A stretch of DNA of 64,000 nt from an uncultured Polaribacter sp. (GTDB taxonomy: Bacteria > Bacteroidota > Bacteroidia > Flavobacteriales > Flavobacteriaceae), in assembly GCA_943788865.1 (NCBI GenBank), contig CALSRX010000002.1, forward strand, positions 186,001 through 250,000, read 5' to 3'. The notes below the pieces were generated by a model, which made no database searches, was not told where the DNA came from, and saw only the letters and a list, made by a program, of their open reading frames with translations. How positions within the stretch are numbered: position 1 is the first letter of the stretch; every line of letters begins with the position of its first letter. The translations under genes and the position numbers were made by a program. Positions 37,421 to 47,231 of the stretch are shown here, piece by piece.

Positions 37421-37849
37421 TTAAGCGTTATCATAATCTCTAGCGATTATAAACTTAGTTTTTACTGGAAGTTTTTGAGCGGCCAAACGCAATGCTTCTT
37501 TTGCAACATCAATTGACACACCACCAACTTCAAATAAAACTCTTCCTGGCTTTACAACAGCAACGAAATATTCTGGAGCTCCTTTACCTTTACCCATACG
37601 AACTTCTAATGGCTTTTTGGTAATAGGCTTGTCTGGAAAAATTTTAATCCATAACTGACCCTCTCTTTTCATATAACGAGTTGCCGCAATACGAGCTGCT
37701 TCTATCTGACGAGAAGTAAGTAAATTCTGATCTAAGGATTTAATTCCAAACATTCCGTTTGAAAGTTGAGTCCCTCTACCAGAGTTACCATTCATGTTCC
37801 CCTTCGCTTTCTGTACCTTACGGTATTTTACTCTTTTAGGCTGTAACAT
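37421..37849 (-). CDS. rplP: 50S ribosomal protein L16
   Basis: 142 residues ([43 protein letters not shown]-type segment). L16 contacts the A-site tRNA and is needed for peptidyl transfer. Confidence 0.98.
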   Translation of the reverse strand: MLQPKRVKYRKVQKAKGNMNGNSGRGTQLSNGMFGIKSLDQNLLTSRQIEAARIAATRYMKREGQLWIKIFPDKPITKKPLEVRMGKGKGAPEYFVAVVKPGRVLFEVGGVSIDVAKEALRLAAQKLPVKTKFIIARDYDNA

Positions 37850-37871
37850 TTTTAATTTCTACTTTTAAAAA

Positions 37872-38579
37872 TTATTTTCTTCTACGAGATTGTTGTTTCT
37901 TATTAGCTCCAACTTGTTTTTTTGATAAACCAACTAACGGAGATAATTCTCTTTTTCCATAAACCTCGCCCTTCATAATCCATACTTTAACTCCGATTCT
38001 ACCGTAAGTTGTATGAGATTCTACAAGTGCATAATCTATATCTGCTCTAAAAGTAGAAAGAGGAATTCTACCTTCTTTATAGTGTTCAGAACGTGCCATT
38101 TCAGCTCCATTTAAACGACCTGAAATTTGAATTTTAATTCCTTCAGAGTTCATTCTCATTGCAGCAGCTATAGCCATCTTAATTGCACGTTTGTACGAGA
38201 TTCTATTTTCTATCTGACGCGCAACACTAGCTGCAACTAATTTTGCATCTAATTCTGGACGTTTAATTTCGAAAATATTAATTTGTACTTCTTTACCAGT
38301 AATTTTATTAAGCTCTTCTTTTAACTTGTCTACCTCTTGACCGCCTTTACCAATAATGATACCTGGACGAGCCGTTGTGATAGTAACGATTACAAGTTTA
38401 AGCGTACGCTCAATAATTACTCTAGATACACTTGCTTTAAATAATCTAGCATTTACATACTTTCTTATTTTATCATCTTCAGCAATTTTATCTCCGTAGT
38501 CATTTCCACCATACCAGTTAGATTCCCAACCTCTGATGATTCCTAAACGATTTCCTATTGGATTAGTTTTTTGTCCCAT
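37872..38579 (-). CDS. rpsC: 30S ribosomal protein S3
   Basis: 235 residues. The N-terminal part ([20 protein letters not shown]) is followed by the KH domain with [18 protein letters not shown]. The C-terminal S3 domain (RPGIP-like [20 protein letters not shown]) ends in a basic tail. It forms the mRNA entry helicase with S4 and S5. Confidence 0.98.
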   Translation of the reverse strand: MGQKTNPIGNRLGIIRGWESNWYGGNDYGDKIAEDDKIRKYVNARLFKASVSRVIIERTLKLVIVTITTARPGIIIGKGGQEVDKLKEELNKITGKEVQINIFEIKRPELDAKLVAASVARQIENRISYKRAIKMAIAAAMRMNSEGIKIQISGRLNGAEMARSEHYKEGRIPLSTFRADIDYALVESHTTYGRIGVKVWIMKGEVYGKRELSPLVGLSKKQVGANKKQQSRRRK

Positions 38580-38590
38580 TTCTACTTCAA

Positions 38591-38998
38591 TTATTTGCTT
38601 TCAATATTTTTACTACCTAACTCTAAAGTAACGTGATTAGAACGCTTACGAATTCTATGAGCACGCCCTTGTGGAGCTGGTCTTAATCTTTTTAACATAC
38701 CCGCGCTGTCTACACAAATAGACTTTACGTATAACCCAGCTTCTTCAATAGGAGCATCTTCATTTTTAGCTTGCCAGTTTGCAATTGCAGACAACAACAA
38801 TTTCTCTAAATTTATAGACGCTTCTTTTGAGCTGAATTTTAAAATTTGTAGTGCTTTTTCTACTTCTACACCTCTTACTAAATCCGCAACTAAGCGCATT
38901 TTTCTTGGTGATGTAGGACAGTTAGTTAGCTTAGCAAAAGCTTTGCTTTTTCTAGCTTCTTTTAACTGTTCTGCCATGTTATGTTTACGAACTCCCAT
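38591..38998 (-). CDS. rplV: 50S ribosomal protein L22
   Basis: 135 residues with [17 protein letters not shown] near the N-terminus and [19 protein letters not shown], the loop that lines the exit tunnel. An internal ATG eight codons in ([10 protein letters not shown]) is an alternative start. Confidence 0.97.
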   Translation of the reverse strand: MGVRKHNMAEQLKEARKSKAFAKLTNCPTSPRKMRLVADLVRGVEVEKALQILKFSSKEASINLEKLLLSAIANWQAKNEDAPIEEAGLYVKSICVDSAGMLKRLRPAPQGRAHRIRKRSNHVTLELGSKNIESK

Positions 38999-39004
38999 TT
39001 CCTA

Positions 39005-39283
39005 CTATTTTTTACCTTTATTTTTTGCACCTGCATGCCCTCTAAAAGAACGTGTTGGTGAAAACTCTCCTAATTTATGCCCTACCATGTTTTCAGTAAC
39101 ATATACTGGAACGAATTGCTTTCCGTTGTGAACTGCAATTGTTTGTCCAACGAAATCAGGAGTAATCATCGTTGCTCTTGACCAAGTTTTAATTACTGAT
39201 TTACTATCTGATGCTACGTTAGCTAAAACTTTCTTTTCTAACTTGTAGTGAACGTAAGGTCCTTTTTTTAATGATCTTGCCAT
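39005..39283 (-). CDS. rpsS: 30S ribosomal protein S19
   Basis: 92 residues ([49 protein letters not shown]-type signature, here AVHNGKQ). Partner of S13 in the 30S head. Confidence 0.98.
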   Translation of the reverse strand: MARSLKKGPYVHYKLEKKVLANVASDSKSVIKTWSRATMITPDFVGQTIAVHNGKQFVPVYVTENMVGHKLGEFSPTRSFRGHAGAKNKGKK

Positions 39284-39289
39284 AACTTA

Positions 39290-40114
39290 TTATTTCTTTC
39301 TACGTTCTAAAATATACTTATTACTAGCTTTTGTTTTAGATCTAGTTTTGAATCCTTTAGCAGGAATTCCGTTTCTTGATCTTGGATGTCCTCCAGAAGA
39401 TTTACCTTCTCCACCTCCCATAGGGTGATCAACAGGGTTCATTACTACTGGTCTAGTTCTTGGACGTCTACCTAACCATCTACTTCTACCTGCTTTACCA
39501 GATACTAGTAATTGATGATCTGAGTTAGAAACAACTCCAATCGTTGCCATACATGTTAACAAGATTAATCTTGTTTCACCTGATGGTAACTTTACTGTTG
39601 CATATTTTCCGTCTCTTGCCATTAACTGTGCAAAAGATCCCGCAGAACGAGCCATTACAGCTCCTTGTCCTGGACGTAATTCAATACAAGAAATTGTAGT
39701 TCCTAATGGTATCTCACTTAACAACATTGTGTTTCCAATTTCTGGAGCCACACCTGTTCCTGATACAATTGTTTGTCCTACTTGTAATCCGTTTTGTGCA
39801 ATCACATAACGTTTTTCTCCATCAGTATAACTAACTAAAGCAATAAATGCTGTACGATTTGGATCGTACTCAATAGTTTTTACTGTTGCTGGGATACCTG
39901 TTTTATCTCTTTTAAAATCGATAATACGGTATTTTTGTTTATGACCTCCTCCAATATTACGAGTTGTCATTCTACCCTGATTGTTTCGACCTCCAGATCT
40001 TTTTTTCGGAGCTAATAAGCTTTTTTCCGGCTTGTCAGTAGTAATGGTGTCGAACCCGTTTACTACTCTAAAACGCTGACCTGGTGTTACTGGTTTTAAT
40101 TTTCTAACTGACAT
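39290..40114 (-). CDS. rplB: 50S ribosomal protein L2
   Basis: 274 residues. The peptidyl-transferase-proximal C-terminal segment [20 protein letters not shown] with its essential His is present, as is [20 protein letters not shown]. It is one of the most conserved 23S rRNA-binding proteins. Confidence 0.98.
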   Translation of the reverse strand: MSVRKLKPVTPGQRFRVVNGFDTITTDKPEKSLLAPKKRSGGRNNQGRMTTRNIGGGHKQKYRIIDFKRDKTGIPATVKTIEYDPNRTAFIALVSYTDGEKRYVIAQNGLQVGQTIVSGTGVAPEIGNTMLLSEIPLGTTISCIELRPGQGAVMARSAGSFAQLMARDGKYATVKLPSGETRLILLTCMATIGVVSNSDHQLLVSGKAGRSRWLGRRPRTRPVVMNPVDHPMGGGEGKSSGGHPRSRNGIPAKGFKTRSKTKASNKYILERRKK

Positions 40115-40127
40115 TCTGTCTTTTTAC

Positions 40128-40418
40128 TTAAAGATTGTTATAAAAATCAATAGTTTCTCCTTCTGCTAACTGAACAATTGCTTTCTTGTAAGCACCTTTC
40201 ATACCTGTTACCATACCTTTCTTTGTGAATTTAGTATTTCTTTGAACAGGATAATTCATAGTTCTTACAGCTGTAATTGCAACTCCATAAGCAGCTTCAA
40301 TAGCTCCTTTGATTTCCAATTTGTTAGCTCTTTTATCTACAACAAATGCATAACGGTTATTTAACTCGCTATCGTTTGTTGCTTTTTCCGTAATAATAGG
40401 TTTTATTAAAATATTCAT
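40128..40418 (-). CDS. rplW: 50S ribosomal protein L23
   Basis: 96 residues (MNILIKPIITEKATNDSELN; KLEIKGAIEAAYGV). L23 is the trigger-factor docking site at the exit tunnel. Confidence 0.98.
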   Translation of the reverse strand: MNILIKPIITEKATNDSELNNRYAFVVDKRANKLEIKGAIEAAYGVAITAVRTMNYPVQRNTKFTKKGMVTGMKGAYKKAIVQLAEGETIDFYNNL

Positions 40419-40423
40419 TTCTA

Positions 40424-41053
40424 TTATTTGCTAAAATTTGCTTCAACTCCTTCTAAAGAACCTTCAGTAAATACAACTTTATTTGCATTTAAAACTCCGT
40501 AAGTACTTAAATCTGAACTACTTACGACTTTAGTTCTTTTTAAATTTCGTGATGACAAATATACATTATTATTTGACTCGCCCAACACAAACAAAGATTT
40601 TTTGTTTTCTAACCCTAATGCTTTCAATACATTAACAAAATTCTTAGTCTTTGGAGTTTCAAAATCGAAGTTCTCTACAACTACTAAATTTTTATCTTTT
40701 GCTTGTGTACTTAATGCAGATTTACGAGCTAATCGCTTTAAATTTTTGTTTAATTTGAAAGAGTAATTTCTTGGTCTTGGTCCGAATATACGTCCTCCAC
40801 CTCTAAAAACACCAGACTTGATAGAACCTGCTCTAGCAGTACCAGTTCCTTTTTGTTTTTTTATCTTTCTTGTACTTCCAGTGATCTCAGCTCTCTCTTT
40901 AGATTTGTGAGTTCCCTGTCTTTTATTTGCCAAATGTTGCTTTACATCTAAGTAAATAGCGTGATTGTTTGGCTCTATTCCGAATACATCGTTAGAAAGT
41001 TCAACTTTTCTACCTGTATCTTTTCCTGTAATATCTAAAACTGCTACTTTCAT
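40424..41053 (-). CDS. rplD: 50S ribosomal protein L4
   Basis: 209 residues. The basic tunnel-lining loop [19 protein letters not shown]-type sequence lies near residues 70-90, followed by [20 protein letters not shown]. In E. coli L4 also represses the S10 operon through its leader. Here the structured gap just upstream of rplC is the only comparable site. It overlaps rplC by one base. Confidence 0.98.
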   Translation of the reverse strand: MKVAVLDITGKDTGRKVELSNDVFGIEPNNHAIYLDVKQHLANKRQGTHKSKERAEITGSTRKIKKQKGTGTARAGSIKSGVFRGGGRIFGPRPRNYSFKLNKNLKRLARKSALSTQAKDKNLVVVENFDFETPKTKNFVNVLKALGLENKKSLFVLGESNNNVYLSSRNLKRTKVVSSSDLSTYGVLNANKVVFTEGSLEGVEANFSK

Positions 41054-41670
41054 TATTTCTGAATAGTTACGTAAGCATTTTTGTGTCCAGGAACTGCTCC
41101 TTTAACAACAAGTAGATTTTTATCTGCTACTACTTTTAATACTTTTAGATTCTGTACTTTAACTGTATCTCCACCCATTCTTCCTGCCATACGCATTCCT
41201 TTGAATACTCTCGCTGGATAAGATGCTGCACCAATAGATCCTGGCGCTCTTAAACGGTTATGTTGCCCGTGTGTTGCTTGACCAACTCCGGCAAATCCAT
41301 GACGTTTTACAACTCCTTGGAAACCTTTACCTTTAGAAGTTCCAGATACATCTACGAACTCACCTTCTTCAAAGTGCTCAACAGTAATTGAATCTCCTAA
41401 TTTATACTCTTTTTCAAATCCTTGGAATTCTATGACTTTTCTTTTAGCAGATGTACCAGCTTTTTTAAAGTGTCCATCTAAAGCTTTATTAGAGCTTTTT
41501 GCTTTTTTGTCATCGAAACCAAGTTGTAAGGCGCTGTAGCCGTCAACCTCTTCGGTTCTGACTTGGGTAACAACGCAAGGACCTGCTTCGATTACTGTAC
41601 AAGGAATATTCTTCCCGTTTTCATCGAATAAGCTGGTCATTCCTATTTTTCTTCCTATTAACCCAGACAT
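41053..41670 (-). CDS. rplC: 50S ribosomal protein L3
   Basis: 205 residues ([66 protein letters not shown]). L3 reaches the peptidyl transferase centre. It is the first gene after the 299-base structured gap that separates it from rpsJ. Confidence 0.98.
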   Translation of the reverse strand: MSGLIGRKIGMTSLFDENGKNIPCTVIEAGPCVVTQVRTEEVDGYSALQLGFDDKKAKSSNKALDGHFKKAGTSAKRKVIEFQGFEKEYKLGDSITVEHFEEGEFVDVSGTSKGKGFQGVVKRHGFAGVGQATHGQHNRLRAPGSIGAASYPARVFKGMRMAGRMGGDTVKVQNLKVLKVVADKNLLVVKGAVPGHKNAYVTIQK

Positions 41671-41969
41671 TCTGTTTAAATTTAAGACGTTAGATATATA
41701 TCCATCGCGTCTATTATTAATAATTAATTATTTGAAACTTCCGTTTCTGTAATCCTTCTAGAAATTCGTTCAAAAAAAACAGCGTTAAACATCTTCAACG
41801 CTGAATATGTTTTACCGTTTTTCCTTCGCGAAACCCTCCGGACATGTGTATTCTGATATATTTCAGAATAATTATTTTTTCTCTTTACAGAGATCCTGAA
41901 ACAAGTTCAGGATAAATTCAACTAAACCCTTTCAACTTATAAATAAGTTGAAAGGCTAGTTTCATTTAG
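41671..41969 (-). promoter_or_regulatory. structured spacer between rpsJ and rplC with a terminator/attenuator-like hairpin
   Basis: This 299-base stretch holds no gene. In transcription order it contains: (1) a perfect 13-bp hairpin CCTTTCAACTTAT/ATAAGTTGAAAGG (41928-41955), 14 bases after the rpsJ stop; (2) a perfect 8-bp hairpin ATCCTGAA/TTCAGGAT (41893-41913), whose sequence resembles a short flavobacterial dispersed repeat; (3) TATTCTGA/TCAGAATA (41849-41870); (4) CAGCGTT/AACGCTG (41780-41803) followed by eight T on the minus strand. No TAnnTTTG box was seen before rplC. The last hairpin should stop or attenuate transcription from the str part. Confidence 0.6.
41772..41803 (-). terminator. 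intrinsic terminator or attenuator upstream of rplC
   Basis: The stem CAGCGTT/AACGCTG with a 10-nt loop is followed by eight T on the minus strand (plus A-run 41772-41779). It lies 102 bases before the rplC start, inside what is usually one operon. Confidence 0.65.
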
Positions 41970-42275
41970 TTATACTTTGATCTCAACTTCTACACCGCTT
42001 GGTAACTCAAGTTTCATTAAAGCATCAATAGTTTTCGAAGAAGAACTATAAATGTCTAATAATCTTTTGTAAGCAGATAATTGAAATTGCTCTCTCGATT
42101 TTTTGTTTACGTGTGGTGAACGTAATACTGTAAAAATCTTTTTATTTGTTGGTAAAGGGATTGGACCATTTACTAATGCTCCTGTACTCTTTACAGTCTT
42201 TACGATTTTCTCAGCAGATTTATCTACTAAGTTGTAATCATAAGATTTTAATTTAATTCTAATTTTTTGGCTCAT
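41970..42275 (-). CDS. rpsJ: 30S ribosomal protein S10
   Basis: 101 residues ([48 protein letters not shown]). S10 is part of the 30S head and a NusG/NusB partner in antitermination. 12 bases after fusA, with no tuf gene between, as in other Bacteroidota. Confidence 0.98.
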   Translation of the reverse strand: MSQKIRIKLKSYDYNLVDKSAEKIVKTVKSTGALVNGPIPLPTNKKIFTVLRSPHVNKKSREQFQLSAYKRLLDIYSSSSKTIDALMKLELPSGVEVEIKV

Positions 42276-42287
42276 CTTAATATCTTA

Positions 42288-44405
42288 TTAACCTTTAGCT
42301 TTTGCAATTACATCTTCCGAAACATTTGATGGAGTTTCTGCGTAATGAGAAAATTCCATTGTAGATGTTGCTCTACCAGAAGACATTGTTCTTAACGCTG
42401 TAACATACCCAAACATTTCTGATAAAGGAACCGTAGCTTTCACTACTTTAGCTCCTGCACGATCGCTCATGTCAGAAACTTGTCCTCTTCTTCTATTTAA
42501 ATCTCCTACGATATCTCCCATGTTTTCTTCAGGAGTAAGCACTTCTAACTTCATAATAGGCTCCATGATTTTAGCTTTTGCAGCTTTTGCAGCAGCTTTG
42601 TATCCTAACTTAGCAGCAATCTCAAAAGATAATTGATCAGAATCCACTGCGTGGAAAGACCCATCTTTAAGTGTTACTTTTAAAGAGTCCATTTCGTATC
42701 CTGCTAAAGGTCCGTTTTTCATTGCCATTTGGAATCCTTTCTCAATAGAAGGAACAAATTCTTTCGGCACGTTTCCACCTTTAATAACAGATTCAAAAAC
42801 CAATCCATGAACACCTTCATCTGCAGGCTCCATCGTAAATACGATGTCTGCAAATTTTCCACGTCCACCAGATTGTTTCTTATATACCTCTCTGTGATCC
42901 GCAGAAGCAGTAATTGCTTCTTTGTACTCAACTTGAGGTTGACCTTCGTTCACTTCTACTTTAAATTCACGTTTTAAACGATCAACAATAATGTCTAAGT
43001 GTAACTCACCCATTCCAGAAATAATAGTCTGTCCTGAAGCTTCGTCTGTTCTTACTTGAAAAGTTGGATCTTCTTCTGCCAATTTAGCTAAAGCCATTCC
43101 TAACTTATCTACATCTGCTTTTGTTTTAGGCTCAACCGCAATACCAATTACTGGATCTGGAAAATCCATCGATTCTAAAACAATTGGATGTTTTTCATCT
43201 GATAAAGTATCTCCTGTTTTGATAGATTTAAATCCAACAGCTGCTCCAATATCTCCTGCTTCGATAAAATCGATCGCATTTTGTTTATTCGCATGCATTT
43301 GGTAGATACGAGAAATACGCTCTTTTTTACCTGAACGGTTATTTAAAACGTAAGATCCAGCATCTAATCTACCAGAATAAGATCTAAAGAATGCTAAACG
43401 ACCAACAAAAGGGTCTGTAGCAATTTTAAATGCTAAAGCAGCAAAAGGCTCTTTAACATCTGGTTTACGAAGAATTTCTTCTCCTGTTTGAGGATCTGTT
43501 CCGATAATTCCTTCTTTATCCATTGGAGAAGGTAAATAACGACATACAGCATCTAATAAGAACTGAACACCTTTATTTTTAAACGCTGATCCACAAATCA
43601 TAGGAATGATTGCCATATCCATTACAGCAGCTCTCAATGCACTATGCACTTCTTCTTCTGTAATAGAATCTTCATCTTCCATGAATTTTTCTAAAAGATC
43701 CTCGTCATAACCTGCTACTTCTTCAATTAAAAGTGCACGATACTTACGAGCTTCTTCTTTCATATCCTCAGGAATTTCGATTACATCGAAAGTTGCTCCT
43801 TGAGTTTCATCATGCCATATAATAGCACGGTTTTTTACTAAATCTACAATACCTCTAAAGTTTTCTTCGTCACCAATGTTTAAAACGATTGGCACCGCAT
43901 TAGACTTTAACATATCTTTTACTTGCTGACAAACCATCATAAAATCAGATCCTTGACGGTCCATTTTATTAACGAAACCAATTCTAGGCACTTTATAGTT
44001 ATCAGCTAATCTCCAGTTAGTTTCAGACTGAGGTTCAACACCATCAACAGCACTAAATAAGAAAACCAATCCATCAAGAACTCTTAATGAACGATTTACT
44101 TCAACAGTAAAATCTACGTGACCAGGAGTGTCAATAATATTAAAATGATATCCTTGAGTTTCTGGAGTTGGTAGCGCATTCTCTAAAGGAAATTGCCATG
44201 TACAAGTTGTTGCAGCAGACGTAATTGTAATACCTCTTTCTTGCTCTTGCTCCATCCAGTCCATTGTAGCTGCTCCATCATGCACTTCTCCAATTTTATG
44301 AGAAACACCTGTGTAGTACAATACACGCTCTGTAGTTGTGGTTTTACCAGCATCAATGTGTGCTGCAATACCAATATTTCTTGTTAATCTTAAATCTCTT
44401 GCCAT
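42288..44405 (-). CDS. fusA: elongation factor G
   Basis: A 705-residue translocase GTPase. G1 [12 protein letters not shown] is near residue 15, G3 DTPGHVDF near 90 and G4 NKMDRQG near 145. A bacterial insert and domains II-V follow, including [18 protein letters not shown] and the C-terminal [15 protein letters not shown]. It is encoded between rpsG and rpsJ. Confidence 0.98.
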   Translation of the reverse strand: MARDLRLTRNIGIAAHIDAGKTTTTERVLYYTGVSHKIGEVHDGAATMDWMEQEQERGITITSAATTCTWQFPLENALPTPETQGYHFNIIDTPGHVDFTVEVNRSLRVLDGLVFLFSAVDGVEPQSETNWRLADNYKVPRIGFVNKMDRQGSDFMMVCQQVKDMLKSNAVPIVLNIGDEENFRGIVDLVKNRAIIWHDETQGATFDVIEIPEDMKEEARKYRALLIEEVAGYDEDLLEKFMEDEDSITEEEVHSALRAAVMDMAIIPMICGSAFKNKGVQFLLDAVCRYLPSPMDKEGIIGTDPQTGEEILRKPDVKEPFAALAFKIATDPFVGRLAFFRSYSGRLDAGSYVLNNRSGKKERISRIYQMHANKQNAIDFIEAGDIGAAVGFKSIKTGDTLSDEKHPIVLESMDFPDPVIGIAVEPKTKADVDKLGMALAKLAEEDPTFQVRTDEASGQTIISGMGELHLDIIVDRLKREFKVEVNEGQPQVEYKEAITASADHREVYKKQSGGRGKFADIVFTMEPADEGVHGLVFESVIKGGNVPKEFVPSIEKGFQMAMKNGPLAGYEMDSLKVTLKDGSFHAVDSDQLSFEIAAKLGYKAAAKAAKAKIMEPIMKLEVLTPEENMGDIVGDLNRRRGQVSDMSDRAGAKVVKATVPLSEMFGYVTALRTMSSGRATSTMEFSHYAETPSNVSEDVIAKAKG

Positions 44406-44408
44406 TTC

Positions 44409-44885
44409 TTAGAATCTAAAGTGTGAGAATGCTTTATTAGCTTCTGCCATTTTATGAACATCTACTCTTTTCTTAACAGCAGCTCCTTCTTCTTTAGATG
44501 CAGCTAATACTTCTGCAGCTAAACGTTGTGCCATTGTTTTTTCGTTTCTCTTACGTGTGTGCAAGATTAACCATTTGATAGCTAAAGAAACTTTTCTATC
44601 TGGTCTAATTTGCATTGGAATTTGGAATGTTGCTCCACCCACACGCTTAGATCTAACTTCTACGTGAGGCATTACATTTGATAATGCTTCTTTCCAAATT
44701 TCTAATGCTGATTTTTCTTCTTCACCTTTTCTTTCCTCTACGATGTCTAACGCATCATAAAATACTTTAAAAGCTACTGATTTTTTACCGTCCCACATTA
44801 AGTTGTTTACAAAACGTGTAACTAATTGATCGTTAAATTTTGGATCCGGTAAAAGAATTCTTTTTTTCGCTCTTCTTTTTCTCAT
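44409..44885 (-). CDS. rpsG: 30S ribosomal protein S7
   Basis: 158 residues ([40 protein letters not shown]). It nucleates the 16S 3' domain; three bases before fusA. Confidence 0.98.
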   Translation of the reverse strand: MRKRRAKKRILLPDPKFNDQLVTRFVNNLMWDGKKSVAFKVFYDALDIVEERKGEEEKSALEIWKEALSNVMPHVEVRSKRVGGATFQIPMQIRPDRKVSLAIKWLILHTRKRNEKTMAQRLAAEVLAASKEEGAAVKKRVDVHKMAEANKAFSHFRF

Positions 44886-44912
44886 GTCTTTACATTAAAA
44901 AAGTTAATAAAA

Positions 44913-45287
44913 TTACTTCTTCGGGCGTTTTGCACCATACTTTGATCTACGTTGAGTTCTTCCCTCAACTCCCGCTGTATCTAAAGCTCCACGTACTACG
45001 TGATACTTTACTCCTGGCAAATCTTTTACCCTTCCTCCTCTAACTAATACTATCGAGTGCTCTTGCAAATTATGCCCTTCTCCAGGGATGTATGCGTTTA
45101 TCTCATTACCATTTGTTAATCTTACTCTGGCTACTTTACGCATCGCAGAGTTAGGTTTTTTAGGTGTTGTAGTATAAACACGTGTACATACTCCTCTTCT
45201 TTGAGGACATGATTTCAAAGCAGCCGATTTACTCTTCTTAGTTATTTTGGTTCTTCCTTTACGTACTAATTGTTGTATCGTTGGCAT
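44913..45287 (-). CDS. rpsL: 30S ribosomal protein S12
   Basis: 124 residues ([59 protein letters not shown]). Both lysines at the streptomycin-resistance sites (in TPKKPNS and RVKDLPG) are wild type. It is the first gene of the block and has a consensus promoter 57 bases upstream. Confidence 0.98.
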   Translation of the reverse strand: MPTIQQLVRKGRTKITKKSKSAALKSCPQRRGVCTRVYTTTPKKPNSAMRKVARVRLTNGNEINAYIPGEGHNLQEHSIVLVRGGRVKDLPGVKYHVVRGALDTAGVEGRTQRRSKYGAKRPKK

Positions 45288-45343
45288 ACTAAATTGTTAA
45301 TAATTACGTTTTTATTTATAATTTGTCTCTTTTTAAGAGTTTG

Positions 45344-45374
45344 CAAATGTACAATTAATTTCTAATTATTCAAA
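45344..45374 (-). promoter_or_regulatory. main promoter of the str-S10 ribosomal block
   Basis: On the minus strand TTTG (plus 45371-45374), a 19-nt spacer and TACATTTG (plus 45344-45351) match the Bacteroidota consensus at every defined base. It lies 57 bases before the rpsL start. Confidence 0.8.
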
Positions 45375-45439
45375 TACCAGCAAGTTATTTTTTAAACATT
45401 AATTTTTTATTGCTTTTAATAAATTTCAACTTACTTTTA

Positions 45440-47113
45440 ATGGCTATAGATTTTTTAATTTTGAATAAAAAAATTACACCTTATATATATATACTTTTTT
45501 TTAGCCTCTTTTTAAATAGCTTATATGGTCAAACTAACTACAGCTATCGTTTAAAAATGAGAAGTGTCGATAGCATTGAAAATAGCATACTAAAAAACAT
45601 TCGCTATAAAAATCGATTCGAAAAAAAAGAACATCTAAGCAAAACCAAAGATAGTGTTATCAATATCCTAAAAGAAGAAGGTTACTATACTTTACTTATT
45701 GATAGCATCAAGCAACAACAAAAAACAAATACCTACTTTTTAAAATTAGGTACAAAAATTAAAACTACCTATATTAAGGTACACTCTAAAGATTCAGAAA
45801 TTTTTCAAGCACTAGGTTTCAACATCGAAAATGGATCTATACTTCTTAAAAACAAAAGTTTAAAATTATTCCTAAATTCTATTAGTAATTACTTATTAGA
45901 AAACGGACAGTTGTTTTCTAAAGTTAAATTGAAAAATTTCAAAGTAATTAACCAATCGCTTTTTACAGAATTACAAATTAGTACTTCTAAAAAAAGAAGC
46001 ATCAATAAAACAATCGTTAAAGGGTATGCAAATTTTCCTTCTGCTTACATCAATCATTATTTAAATTTAAATGACAAGAAATTACTGAATGCAGATAAAA
46101 TTGAAGAAGTTTCTAAAAAAATCAATCAATTAAGCTTTGCAACAGAAATTAAAAAACCAGAAATATTATTCAGTAAAGATTCTACAATTCTTTATCTCTA
46201 TTTAAAAAAGAAAGCGTCGAATAGTTTTGATGGATTGATTAATTTTTCGAATGAAAACAAAAAACTGAACTTTAAAGGATACCTAGATTTAAATTTGGTC
46301 AATATTTTTAATACAGGTGAAGAAATTAAAATTAATTGGAGAAACAATAGCAACAATAAACAAGATGTTACTCTAAAAGCTAAAATCCCTTATGTTTTTA
46401 ACAGCAAAATAAGCACTGCCTTTTCATTTAACTTATATAGAAACGATTCTACTTTCACAAACACAAACGCAAGCATTTTATTAAGTTACCCTATCAATAG
46501 GTTTACAGATTTTTCTTTTTTGTTAACGAGCGAGAGTTCTACTGTAAATTCAGTAGCGACTAACATTTCTAATTATGATAAAAAAATGCTTGGAATTGGT
46601 GTACAATACAACTCATTAAAAAGTAGTGAATTTAGTTTTGATACTTCTATTTCTTATGGAACAAGAAATACCCATTTAAAAACCAATCAGTATCTAATAC
46701 ATCTTACAACTTCGGGGTTGATAAAAACGTCTAATAGAACAGCTATATATATAAGGAGTAAAAACGGACTCTTGTTTTCTGACTCTTATTTAGAGAATGA
46801 GTTGTTTAGAGAAGGAGGAGCAAACAGTATAAGAGGCTTTAATGAACAATCAATATTTACCTCTAAATTTTCATATTTAAATAGTGAACTTAGATTTATA
46901 TCTGAAAATAGGTCGTACTTATATAGTATTCATGATGTAGGAATATTTTCTTTAAATAATAAAAACAATATTCTTTACTCTATTGGAGTTGGCTACAATT
47001 ACATAAAAAACAACAATTCAATTGACGTTTCATATATCTATGGTAGCTCTAACCAAGCTGTATCCTCATTAAAATCGTCTTTTATATCTGTTAAACTCTT
47101 AACATTATTTTAA
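45440..47113 (+). CDS. Omp85 (BamA/TamA-like) outer-membrane protein
   Basis: About 557 residues from the ATG at 45440; a TTG ten codons upstream is less likely. A hydrophobic signal (PYIYILFFSLFLNSLYGQ) is followed by a POTRA-like region (about residues 35-240) and then a beta-barrel rich in alternating strands. The motif FREGGANSIRGFNEQSIF carries the RGF signature of Omp85 barrel motif 3, and the protein ends in Phe. This size and motif fit TamA-like or surface-lipid-associated Omp85 proteins of Bacteroidota rather than the housekeeping BamA. No partner gene is adjacent. It is divergent from rpsL and upstream of two SusC/SusD pairs. Confidence 0.8.
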   Translation: MAIDFLILNKKITPYIYILFFSLFLNSLYGQTNYSYRLKMRSVDSIENSILKNIRYKNRFEKKEHLSKTKDSVINILKEEGYYTLLIDSIKQQQKTNTYFLKLGTKIKTTYIKVHSKDSEIFQALGFNIENGSILLKNKSLKLFLNSISNYLLENGQLFSKVKLKNFKVINQSLFTELQISTSKKRSINKTIVKGYANFPSAYINHYLNLNDKKLLNADKIEEVSKKINQLSFATEIKKPEILFSKDSTILYLYLKKKASNSFDGLINFSNENKKLNFKGYLDLNLVNIFNTGEEIKINWRNNSNNKQDVTLKAKIPYVFNSKISTAFSFNLYRNDSTFTNTNASILLSYPINRFTDFSFLLTSESSTVNSVATNISNYDKKMLGIGVQYNSLKSSEFSFDTSISYGTRNTHLKTNQYLIHLTTSGLIKTSNRTAIYIRSKNGLLFSDSYLENELFREGGANSIRGFNEQSIFTSKFSYLNSELRFISENRSYLYSIHDVGIFSLNNKNNILYSIGVGYNYIKNNNSIDVSYIYGSSNQAVSSLKSSFISVKLLTLF

Positions 47114-47231
47114 AAAGAGTACTTCAAATACTACATTTTATTTTAATTTATTTAACATTTTTTTGCATTTTAGTTGTGTAATTAACTTTTATTTATGATT
47201 TTTGGCTCTAATTAATTCAAATAATTACACA

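Noticed and set aside
42276-42287. Missing tuf gene between fusA and rpsJ as a deletion
   Set aside because: Absence of tuf from this position is normal in Bacteroidota, where it lies elsewhere.
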